DNA of 64,000 bases from Metridium senile (lineage: Eukaryota > Cnidaria > Anthozoa > Actiniaria > Metridiidae), in contig OX459096.1 of the NCBI GenBank assembly GCA_949775045.1, positions 33,165,160-33,229,159 on the forward strand, read 5' to 3'. The notes under the pieces are model-generated. The model was given only the letters and a program-made list of their open reading frames with translations. It was not told the DNA's origin and searched no databases. This document shows positions 22,265 through 32,348 of the stretch, one piece after another; position 1 is the stretch's first letter; every line of letters starts with the position of its first letter. The translations under genes were made by a program, and so were the position numbers.

Positions 22265-23199
22265 CACACAATTCAATCAATCAAAAAACTAACAAGCATA
22301 CAAACAAACAAACAAGTGACAAAATAAATGCTGCTAAAATCAAAATTTATTTGCAATAAATTCGCATCTACTTTAGGCCAAGCGCTGCGGTGCTTATTAA
22401 ATTTTTCTCGATCTCACTGTCCCTTTCTTCATCAGAACTACGAATAGTGCGCTTTTTCATACTGATTATTTTACTCTAGGCTATATATTTAAATAAATCA
22501 CTTGATTGATTGATTGATTAATTGATTGACATATATATGACAACCCAACAACGCCAATCGGATAAATATGAGAATAATCAATAAAACATGCAAGTGACAT
22601 TAATCAACATTAATAATAACCGGAATAAATCGATTGCCATCAAGCGACATCTCTCGATACAATCGATATCATATCTGAGATAAACGATAAGCTAGCCGAT
22701 AAAACTAGTATACACAATCAGATTGATTGAAACCTATTTAGCCATGACTATCAATAAATGCCTGTCGATAGAAACCAATATCAACCAACGCAAATTTTGT
22801 TCCGATTTATTATCGATTATCGCCAACTATCGCTACCATTCAATTACAATCGATAATTACCCGTTTTTGTGATCAGTTTTTACTATCACGAAAGACCAGA
22901 CTGGTGTCGTCCGGGCTAGCTTACATTCGTTTACAGGATTACACCTGTAAAATTCAGGGTAAAATTCAGCTTTTAAAAGTCAAATGTTTAGCGTTATTAA
23001 AGTTCAAAAAAGGACACCTTAATACGGTTCTCAGTCACACGTGAAAAAATAATAGAGTTTTGGTGGACGTCAATCAACTGTATTTCCAAGTAACAAACTT
23101 GTCCGTTACCGATCCCGCGGCGATGTTTATCGCTGATTTGCAAAGCAGACATTTTAGTTTTTGTTTCCCTGGAAAATAAAGTTTTTTGTTGTTTTTGTT
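22265..23199. other. Flank downstream of gamma-glutamyl hydrolase copy 1
   Basis: No gene recognised. Holds GATT/AATC microsatellite-like sequence (22500-22530), ATCGAT-rich sequence, and at 23025-23075 a single arm of the MITE family described at 27883-28197 (TTCTCAGTCACACGTG and GTGGACGTCAATCAA). Confidence 0.5.
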
Positions 23200-26100
23200 T
23201 TAGTTTGGCAGTCTAGTTGTTCGCTTGTGACTGGCAATTTTGGGCGAAGAAGTTAATATTTTTATAACTTCTTCACTATAATCTTTAATATAATTCTGAT
23301 TTAGCTTTTTCATGCCTCTTTCAACTTTCAACTGCTCGCCTATTGTAAACGTTGTTTGATAAGGAACACGATTTATAAAGTAATAGACTTTCATTGAGGT
23401 TCCAAACCGTTCTGTAAAAATAGGAGAATACTTGTAAATAAGTGCGCTATCTTCTTCTGGTCTTGATGCAAACTTGTGGTCGTTTTCGACAGCTGAAACA
23501 CATTAATAACAATATAAAAATATATTGACATTTGAAAATGTAGGGTCCGAACACATTTTTTTATTTATGCGGGTTGATATGCTTGTTTTATAATTATACT
23601 AATCATGCATAAACTGAAATTAATTAAAGATATTCAGTTTGCAAAAAATGTAAAACATTTGTGGTATTTCAGTTCTTTCGGCTCTTTCAGCTTTCAGCCG
23701 TTCCAGTTTCAGTTCTTTACCGCGACCCAATTATGTGGGAGACAGAGAAGGGGGGAGGGAGATAATATAATGGCAAACAGAGGGAAGGTGTTGTATTACT
23801 TACCGATTTCCATAAAACGATTCATCAGTTGCTGGGCAACACGTACACAATACTGCGAGTGAAATATGTCCAAGCTTGTAATCCACACGAATTGAGGTTT
23901 ACTTGGATGCCAGTGAAATAGAAAGAAAGGATAAGCTCGACCTGGAACAATAAAAGAAAAAGAAATATATATATGTAATAAAATAGAGGAGAGAAGAGGA
24001 GAGGAAAGGTTTTTGAGTTGAGCAACTTGAGCAACTCATGGGCCAGATTGGAAAAAAGCTCTGCTTTATCTGTTACCCGCAATAAAGATTTATTATTATT
24101 ATTATCATTATTATTAATTTTGAATTCGCTTTATTACTGAGCATATAACATGAACAAATGTTAATAAATTGATATTATATAATGTATATAAATGTCTACA
24201 AAATTACAATATGATTTTATTTGTTGTAGTTCATTTCTAAGTGTCATGCATTTATAAATAAATTTTGAAAAGCAATATTGAATTTTACAATCATTAGATA
24301 TCATTAATTTATTAACTAAATCATTTTCATCGATGTTGCATTTTTTGTCATTGATCAAGATTTCATTTTGGATTAAATTGTAGAAAGTTTCACGAAGTTG
24401 CGGATTATAAAACGAGCACTTCAATAACATATATGTATTTCAGATTCTATTTCATTATTATTGGTCAGAAGAATATAGACAATTAATGACGTAGATTAAT
24501 TGAGCAGAGCAGAGCAGAGCAGAGCAGAGCAGAGCAGAGCAGAGCAGAGCAGAGCAGAGCAGAGCAGAGCAGTTAAATATTCAACAATCAAAATGTTCTA
24601 CATCTACCTTCCAATGTGGCTATAAACTCTGTTCCATTCTTGTCAAGACTCGTAGATGTAACACGAAACATATCGCTGAGTTTTTTGTGTCGTTTAAAGT
24701 CCTAATCATATATATAATAACAGGGTATATAAATAGAGTGAAGCGGTAGTTTTACATAAAGGAATAGTGACAAAGTGACGTTACCTTACGTGATATTCCT
24801 ATTTTGTGGTTGTTGTAAGCAAATGGTACTTTTTGCATAAACTTGACAAGATTGTTGGGAGTGTTCTTGAATAATGTACTTTTTTGCATATCTAAAAAAG
24901 AGAAACTGTTAATAACCATTTTTAATTAATTGATGTTTATTTATTCAATTCATTCATCCATTTATTCACTGTCAGTCAGTCAAATTTATTAATTAAAAAC
25001 AAAATATCAGCTAACAGTTATCCTAAAAAGACACGGAATTCTCAGTTAACAGTTAATTTTTATCCGTTTCTCAGTTAACAGCTAACCCCATTCAGACCCT
25101 GAGTTAGTTATTGTCCAGTGTAAATAAACCGTGTCATTAATTAAAGTCATTAATTTTAGAAATGTATATAGAAAAAATCCAACCGGACTGTCAAAAATTA
25201 AAACTAAAAACCTCATCATAAAAAATATGCACCACCATCAGAAAGAGTTACCTTGCTAGCCTCGTTGCAATTTTTGTCGTTGAGGTGTTTTTCACATATA
25301 CTTTTGAAATTGTCATAACTTCTCAATAATTTATATATTTTTTTCTCATTGTTTTTTACCTTTGTTGAAGTCATTCTAATCTATAATTTTGATTTAGTGG
25401 TCAATTGAAATATGAATTTAAAAAATATATGATAATGAAGCGGCGGCCATATTGGAATTCGGTCATTATGATTTTTATTATGGATGTACTTACCATAAAA
25501 TGCCATGTTGGTGCTGTATTTTGTTGCATTAGTGGGAATAAACAGTTCTGTATTGTATTGTCCACCGCCTGTGTCTGGATCAATACCAGCAGCTAGCAGA
25601 GATATCAACTCAAGACCTAAACATTCTGCCCAGATTGGAAACACTTTTCCTTCTTTGTTGGACTAAATAACAAAGTTATGATGTAAAAATATGCTGGCAA
25701 CGGACACACAGGTTGTCCTTGGTATTGTTGCATAGTGTATTATAGTACTTTTCCTGCTGCTTGGCAGAGATTTCTTTATGCAACATAAAACATAAAACAA
25801 GTGTGGCTTTGTATATGCAGTCTTCTTAGCTAGCTCAGTCAGAGGGGGTGGGGAGAAGGCGAGGGGATGCATGGCTACGCAGGCAAATGAATATGAAAAG
25901 CGTTAGGCTTTGCCTTTTTCGGTACCCTAAAAGATACCAAGAAATGCCCAAATACAAATTTCAATATTTTAATATTCTAAAAAGTGTCCAATTTGCGGAT
26001 TCTTTTAAAGGCATGAGAGATATAGTCTCCCCCGCAGCCGTTTTTAGTCTCGTTCCACTCCCCTACGGTCCACGTCTCTCAGTGGACCGTAGGGGAGTGA

Positions 26101-29100
26101 AACGAGACTACAAACGGCTGCGGGGGAAACTATGAGAGATATGAAGGGCATCATAATCTTACCCCCATCCCCCTCAGGACTTAATTATGGCTTACCTTTA
26201 AAGCCAGTTCAAATATCTGTTTTCCAACTGCCGCGTACCGTGACCCATTTAGCTGGGCATGCCCTCCAGGTAAAATAACTCTATCAGACAAAATGATAAA
26301 GATAGAAAAGTATAAACAATTTTAAGTATTTCATTTAACATTGATTATTATCTTTGTTTATTTGTAGATAATTGTTATAAAAAAAATAAAATAAAAAAAA
26401 TGTATCCATCTTCTGGCATTTAATATGCTGTTAATTTTGTACCATCTTCTGGATTCAATTTGCGAACTTCTCCGTTCCCTTCCAAATATGTCTTGTTTCG
26501 CCATGAGCTCCATACAAAATGTTTCATTTAACTTATTTATTAAATTGTTTATTTATCTTTAGTGTCAAGTTTTTATATTTACCCATTGATTGAATAGAAT
26601 AACCTTTCAATCTGCTCTGGTGTTTGATCGATACTAGTTCTATCATCAAGGAATGGATGATGCTCTATAGATATGAGGTTACTACCATTATTATTGAAAT
26701 ACGACCCCGGAAGTTTCATGTCTCACTTACAAACTAGTATTTTGTCGGCCGTCAATCAAAATACTAGAAACGAGTTTGACCGAGTGAACCAAATTGGATC
26801 AAACTAGTTCCTAGTATTTTGATTGACGGCCGACAAAGTACTAGTATAACTTTCCGTGCAAAGTTTTTAGTTTCACACCCAGTCCCTTTCCTTCAACAGT
26901 GTTTAGTGAGAACGATATTTAAACTAAAAATGAATTAGAACGAGGTATATGAATATGACAGATATATCAAAGGATACAATATTGGTGCCGCTCTTGCACC
27001 TGCCGACTCCACCATCTTCACATAAGAAGATGAGACGTATTGACCAAAACCAAAAACTTCATGTTTACCAGTGACTTCCTGGGCTAAAATACCTGGTAAA
27101 CACGATTGAATGAGTCAGTATGACATATAATCAATATAATCATTTGACATGCAGTAGATTGAATAGTCAAATTTAGTCCAAAAAAACAAACAAAAAACAT
27201 TTCGTCGCTAAGGGCAAAACTACAACTTCACTGACATCGAGTCAGGTCAGGGTCTACTGGTGACTCTGCTACTGGTAACATTGTAGCCCAGTACCACCTG
27301 CCGCATGGTCGGATTGACGGCGACAAAACCGGCTCCAAGCATAAGAACTAATGGCAGAGGCTAAACTTGGCATGATTAAAATAAATATATTGTGTAAAAT
27401 GTTGGGTGTAAAAGTGTAAAATGTAAAGTGAGAGAGTGAATACAAAACACGACCACATCAGCTATGGTGTAAACATATATATCTGTATAAATAAATATTA
27501 TTATTATTTTTATTATTTTATAGTCGTTTTTCTACCTTTTTCTTTTGTAAAATACTAGAATTTTCAACTAAATTACCGCTTTCTACGTTATATTTTATAA
27601 TAGTTAGCCGGCTTTTTTCAATTTCTAGTAGCATTGAATTTCATTTTTGACTTTTACACTGCTCGACTTCACGCCAGTCTGCGATGGAATTATGGAGGAG
27701 AAAAGCGATTCAAAGTCAGATAAATTCATTTTTTAACTAATTGAAAAATTAACTTTTAGCCTCTTTTTAGCCATACATACGACTTCATATCGATTTTTTA
27801 GTTAATTTTTTTATCATTTTGTTGGATATTTTTGTTCAAATCGACCTCGCTACTGCATCGAGATTTGTAGAATAGTCGGTTCTTTACAGCGGGTTCTCAG
27901 TCACACGTGCACCGCACGCATAAAAAGCACCGCTATAAAACTCGGTGAAGTTGGTGGACGTCAATCAAACTGTGTTTACAAGACGCATGGTGTTTTTACT
28001 TCAGTCGGGCTGCGAAACATGTCTGAATCCGACGAAGAGGTTGTTAATTGTAGGAATTCAGACATGTTTCGCAACCCGACTGAAGTAAAAACACCATGCG
28101 TCTTGTAAACGCAGTTTGATTGACGTCCACCAAATTCACGTTTTATAGCGGTGCTTTTTATGCGAGCGGTGCACGTGTGACTGAGAACTGCTGTAAACGT
28201 CCAAATTTAAAGTTTATTTTCATTGCTTGAAACTGAAATTTACTTTTAGAACTATCAGTACTACTTTAACGAAAAACAAAACGATTTTATAAATCAGTAA
28301 ACATGTTCATATATAGTAGGATTGACCGTCGGTAGCGATCGATAAAAAGAAAAAAGTATTATTTTTTTTGAGACGGGATTTATAAGTTTAAAATCTGTTT
28401 AAATTTTGTTGTTTTTTCCGGTAAAACGTGCATTTAATTATCATTTTTTATCAATTTAATTAATTTTCATTTAGCAAGAAAAAACGAATGTGCAGTTATT
28501 GATCTCCTGTGTTGCTATTTTTTGTTGTTGGTGAAATAGATTGATTGTGGCGCTACATTGCATTTAGCAACTGATACTAGTAAATAGTAACTCTAAATGT
28601 AGACGGGATGTTGGCTACTTTAGAACGTTTGATTTGAGCCCACGGTGAGCGCACGCGCACAAAAACCGGCTGAATAAAATACAAAATGTAGGGACCATAC
28701 ACGATTTGAGCTTCAACAGGGCAAAACTCTCGAATTTTGCACGAGACTCTATACTTCTTATACGTTTAATTGAAAGAACCTAAAAAATCTACGTTATATA
28801 GCAAATGTTTTTAAAAAGTTAAATTTTTCTAATTTAGAAAAAATAGATTTATGTTGGAATTTTTGTTCGACACTATGCGAGTTTTAAAAGTACTGAAAAT
28901 ACAAAATATGACAGATAAAAGTATATTTCTTTGTCTTCTTTTCATAAATATCCATGTTGTATTGTAGAATGATTCACTAGCCGGTATTTTTACTTTATAT
29001 AGTATGAAAAAACTTTTTCTTCAACAATATTTGCTTCAAAATCTCGCGCGTAGGCATCAATTAAATGGTGATTATTTCCAAAACAAGCTCGGACATCCCA

Positions 29101-29672
29101 TTTTTCTTTTTAGAATCAGCCTTAAATTTCACATTCCCCTTAAAAAAGTGTAGTCCGTTTTGTAATCGTTCGGGTTTTCAAATGTTTTATCTATTTTTTG
29201 GGCTTTTTTGGGCTTCGGGAAGAGAAGTACAACACACGAGGTTATTAATTGTTAGTAATATAATTCAGTTTCATACAATTCAACTATCTATGTGGCCCTA
29301 GTGCATAAATGCCATATATGCCATAAATGCCTCTATATACTTGATTATCATTAAGTTATTTCTTCAACAATCAATAATACATGATATTCCTTTTTTACTC
29401 CGACGAAGGGCTAAAGCTCGAAACGTAAAGCCAACATTTTATACGGTGTTACTCATTTCATTAAATTACCTATGAATATAATATTTGCTTTTTCTGCTAC
29501 AAAGGGTTCTATCAGGTACATTTGTTTACAACTAGTAAGCCAACTTACCAATGATAGGGCGGTTTCTTTTCACAATCAGATCATCAAAACTGAACTTCTT
29601 TTTCACGTCATAAAGCTTTGTAGATTGTCCGTTTACTATTAATCCAACCAAAAGCAGTAGAAACGATTTCAT
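23200..29672 (-). CDS. GGH: Gamma-glutamyl hydrolase copy 1, 9 exons, complete
   Basis: Folate gamma-glutamyl hydrolase: removes gamma-linked glutamates from folyl/antifolyl polyglutamates in lysosomes or after secretion. Exons (minus): 29549-29672, 26978-27092, 26583-26633, 26196-26280, 25494-25662, 24785-24891, 24608-24701, 23804-23941, 23200-23492; all GT-AG, phases fit, 1176 nt, 391 aa. Signal peptide about 1-17 (MKSFLLLLVGLIVNG), then RPIIG at the domain start, LPGGH at 100-104, nucleophile Cys139 in WAECLGLE, His210 and His260 (FHWHPSK). The residue after HisPro, normally Glu in class I glutamine-amidotransferase-like triads, is Ser262. The protein is about 70 residues longer than the human enzyme (318 aa), mainly from a Lys-rich C-terminal tail. 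Intron 7 holds a LINE remnant and a 13-unit AGAGC array. It differs from copy 2 at several residues near both ends. Confidence 0.94.
24030..24500. mobile_element. LINE-related insertion, only in copy 1
   Basis: Includes an AATAAAG-TTATTATT tail (24072-24115, plus strand), as at many LINE 3' ends, followed by a minus-strand ORF (24161-24430) beginning MLLKCSFYNPQLRETF. That resembles the C-terminal tail of LINE reverse transcriptases (HFLL-C-Y-R pattern). The corresponding place in copy 2 has a 56-bp palindrome instead, so the two copies have had different insertions in the same intron. Confidence 0.5.
24506..24570. repeat. (AGAGC)13 array in copy 1 intron
   Basis: Thirteen pure AGAGC units with partial units on both sides, in gamma-glutamyl hydrolase intron 7. 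The allele or paralogue in copy 2 (53666-54615) has 190 units. Confidence 0.97.
25252..25375 (-). other. Unassigned exon-like ORF in hydrolase intron 5
   Basis: An open stretch from ATG 25374 encodes about 41 residues including KNNEKKIYKLLRSYDNFKSI and CEKHLNDKNCNEASK, preceded by TTAG and followed by AAG|GTAACT. It looks splice-competent, but joining it to hydrolase exon 5 (ends in phase 1) gives an immediate stop, so it is not a normal exon of that gene. It is present in both copies (second at about 55280-55403). It may be chance, an alternative exon or a relic. Confidence 0.3.
26023..26132. mobile_element. 110-bp hairpin MITE with 9-bp TSD (copy 1)
   Basis: Near-perfect palindrome with arms of about 50 bases (TAGTCTCCCCCGCAGCCGTT inwards), flanked by TGAGAGATA on both sides (26014-26022 and 26133-26141). 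A 9-base target duplication is typical of Mutator-like elements. Hydrolase intron 4. Confidence 0.85.
26732..26846. mobile_element. Palindromic MITE (copy 1)
   Basis: Arms share TTTGTCGGCCGTCAATCAAA and its reverse complement with an ACTAGTA terminus on each side. It lies in hydrolase intron 2. Copy 2 (56760-56873) has lost one base in the left arm. Confidence 0.7.
27883..28197. mobile_element. 315-bp foldback MITE in hydrolase intron 1 (copy 1)
   Basis: Arms of about 145 bases are inverted, with TTCTCAGTCACACGTGCACC near the ends and GTGGACGTCAATCAAACTG in the middle. The spacer is short (CGACGAAGAGGTTGTTAATT). A single diverged arm of the same family occurs 3' of the hydrolase gene at 23025-23075 and 52590-52640. 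Confidence 0.85.
29395..29475 (+). mobile_element. Penelope-like terminal remnant with mutated hammerhead core (copy 1)
   Basis: CCGACGAAGGGCTAAAGCTC followed by GAAACG, then ACGGTGTTACTCATTTCATT. The first box differs from the hammerhead CTGANGA core at the second position, so cleavage is unlikely. Shares its word order with 20600-20680. Hydrolase intron 1. The same sequence is in copy 2 at 29395-29475 plus about 30.02 kb. Confidence 0.4.
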
Positions 29673-29918
29673 ATCGCTGACAAAGAGGATTTTAAAATGT
29701 TTTTCATGAATGTGGCTGGTCGTTACGTTACGTTATGACCTCAGGGTTATTGACACCAGTTGTAACTTTGGTAAATGAGGTATTAAGATCGGAAAAACAA
29801 TCGCAAAAAACTTTAATCTCTTGTATTGAGGCTTTGTGAAAACTTTGTTATCTTTCATATCATAGTTGTTTAATTTTATGTTGAAGTCGTCTAAATTTAA
29901 CTTTAATATACAATCACC

Positions 29919-30775
29919 AATGATCTGAAATGGACTGATCACATATCCTTCATTGCTTCCAAAGCCAACCGCATGCTGGGGTTTATTAAACGAAATTGTA
30001 CTAAAGATCTCAAGAGAGACTCTGTCAAATCACTCTACACAACACTTGTAAGATCCCACCTGTGTTATGCTTCCCAACTGTGGGCTCCACAATCTCCCAC
30101 TCTAATGACAGAGATTGAAAACATTCAGCGGAGAGCGACTCGATTTATTTGTAAAGGATCCGGTCTTTCCTACAAGGAACGTTTGGTTGAACTCAACTTG
30201 CTTCCCTTAAATTATTGGCTCGAGTACTTAGACACTGTCTTTTTCTTCAAGTGTAAATTAGGAATAATTGACTTAAATTGTAATGACCTGTTTCATTTTT
30301 GCAGTGGACGTTCCCGCCGTGGAACCTCTGGACTTTTTCTTAAAACTAAACTCGCAAAAACGTCCCTTTATCGTGACTCTTTTTTTATTAGAATAACTAA
30401 TTTATGGAATGCTGTGCCAGCTGATATAAGAGCCGAAGAGAATCTGCTACCTTTCACTAAGAAGTTAAAATCTTTTTTCTTCACTCGGCTCTGAAATGTT
30501 TTTGATCCTGACGACATCCGTTCATTTAAATTAGCTTGTGTAAAATGTCGTCGTCCAAATCCTTTCAATAATTGTAAATGTTAAAAATATGTTTTTTTTT
30601 CCTATGTATTTTTTTTTTCTCTCTCTTTTGTAGCACGGGGGTGCGTGTAAGTGGGTTGGGTCTTTTATTACTCTTAGGGCATAGGATAGGGTAATTTTAC
30701 CAAGTAGGGACGTCATGTTCTTTTGTAATCTTACCTGCCTTGGCGAATTGTTAAATAAATAAATAAATAATAATA
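29919..30775 (+). mobile_element. 5'-truncated LINE 3' end (copy 1)
   Basis: Begins inside an open frame (NDLKWTDHISFIASKANRM) and continues to the stop at 30494: the 'thumb'/C-terminal part of a non-LTR reverse transcriptase, with LYTTLVRSHLCYASQLWAP, NIQRRATRFI and LWNAVPADIRAEENL, a pattern known from CR1/Jockey-group LINEs. A cysteine-rich CVKCRRPNPFNNCKC follows after a stop in the same frame. The 3' UTR ends in an AAATA tail (30751-30775). The catalytic reverse transcriptase and endonuclease are missing. It lies just upstream of the hydrolase start. Confidence 0.85.
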
Positions 30776-31160
30776 TCTTTGTATTGTGTCTCTTATGTTG
30801 TTTCATCTCTTCTCGTATTGTCTCGTCTCGTCTCTTCCCGTCTTGTCTCGTGTTGTCTCGTCTCACTCTCAACCCGTTCTTTTTATGTTTAGCACCTCTA
30901 ATTTATAATCTAAAAAGCACTTACATTAATTTACAAATTTGCAGTACTATTTCATAACTATCACACAAAAAATTTACAAGTATTAAATCTAGACATCATG
31001 ACGGAGGAGGCTTGATTTCACAAGAGCCGCCACGCCAGGATTGACTTGCTGACTTTGCCTAATTCTGTTTTAGATGGATTGATTAAACGGCAGGTTGGGT
31101 TGTTTCGAAGTTGTCCTTGTGGTCTTTCAGCGAAATAAATGCGTCTTTATGGGCGAGGGT

Positions 31161-32270
31161 GTTAACCACCATCCATGCATTCTAAAGAACATCCCATTAG
31201 GAATAAACAAAAGACTCAACGAGATCTCCTCAGACAGAGCAGCCTTTGACGACGCATCGCCCGTCTACCAACGCGCTTTGGATGAAAGTGGATATGTACA
31301 TCAACTTAAGTTTCAACCAACCGACAATAACACTCAAACCGACAAGAGGCCAAGACGCAGGAACATCACCTGGTACAACCCGCCCTTTAGCAAACACGTA
31401 GCTACAAACGTAGGCCAAAGATTCCGAACCATAATCGACGAATCATTCACTAAAGGTCACCCACTAAGGAACATTTTCAACACAAATACCTTAAAAATAA
31501 GCTACTCGTGCATGACCAGCATTGAGAGAAAAATCAGCGCCCACAACAAATCCATTCTGAAGGGAAAACCCCGCACTCCACAACGAGCATGCAACTGCAG
31601 ATCTAAACCAAGCTGCCCTTTAAACGGTGAATGCCTAACGGAAAACGTCATCTATCAAGCTTCTGTAGAAACTAGCAACGAAACAAAAACATACATCGGC
31701 CTTACAGCGACCCAATTTAAATCACGATACCGTAACCATACAGCGTCATTCAGAGACGAAAAGAAAAGAAACACCACAGAGTTAAGCAAACACATCTGGT
31801 CACTCAAAGACAACAAGACCGATTACAGCATTCACTGGAAAATTGTCGCACGAGCTAGCCCTTATTCAAGCGAATAAAAAAAATGCAACCTTTTTCTAAC
31901 CGAAAAATTCTTCATCATTAACAGACCACAACTATGTACTTTGAACAAAAGAAACGAGCTTACAAGCGCATGCCGCCATTCAAAGAAACATCTACTAGTG
32001 AACACTTAACACTTGATTCACCTTCCACCATCAGTCCAGCAAAGCACCTGATGAGAGAGCACCTAGCTCTCGAAACAGAACTGTAGTGCAGAGTATGACA
32101 TTAATTTAAGCCATTAGCTTATATTATATCACAGCTCCATTATAGTAGAGCACCGTATTGACTGAAGGAATCATCCCATTAATTTATATATATTTATATA
32201 TACACACACCAAAACACCAAAATTCTGCTCCCTGACATATATATATGTCTTTTGTACAGGTGTAAAGGAA
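31161..32270 (+). mobile_element. Penelope-like element fragment with GIY-YIG domain (copy 1)
   Basis: From Val at 31161 the frame matches the post-RT linker and endonuclease of Penelope-like retroelements: NHHPCILKNIPLGINKRL, ITWYNPPFSKHVATNVG, SYSCM, a CNCRSKPSCPLNGEC cluster, then the GIY-YIG nuclease start NVIYQASV...KTYIGLT with RYRNH and ELSKHIWSLK. A GAA-TAA nonsense codon (31875-31877) interrupts before the conserved [17 protein letters not shown] tail, which stays open to 32009. The N-terminal reverse transcriptase is absent, so the copy is 5' truncated and dead for retrotransposition. A hammerhead ribozyme follows at 32044. The 3' boundary is approximate. Confidence 0.88.
32044..32089 (+). 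ncRNA. Hammerhead self-cleaving ribozyme (copy 1)
   Basis: All core parts are present in order: stem I strand GCAC, box CUGAUGA, stem II GAGAGC/GCUCUC with loop ACCUA, box GAAA, short stem III CAG-AA-CUG, cleavage site UA, and stem I return strand GUGC. The predicted cut is after the A at 32085. Hammerheads are established components of the terminal repeats of Penelope-like elements, and this one lies 35 bases past the end of the Penelope-like reading frame. Confidence 0.9.
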
Positions 32271-32348
32271 GAAAATTAGGAAAATTCGATACACAAATTA
32301 GTTTTGTGATTTATTGCATAATTGGCATATTCATTAAATTTGGCCGAG

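Noticed and set aside
21550..22327. Long ORFs of LVGW or PTNQ repeats
   Set aside because: They are readings of the pure (CCAA)n array, open in every frame because the unit contains no stop; not genes.
25381..25644. Single-exon ORF continuing past hydrolase exon 5
   Set aside because: The conserved part ends exactly at a consensus donor (GTAAGTAC at 25493); the remaining residues are intron read-through.
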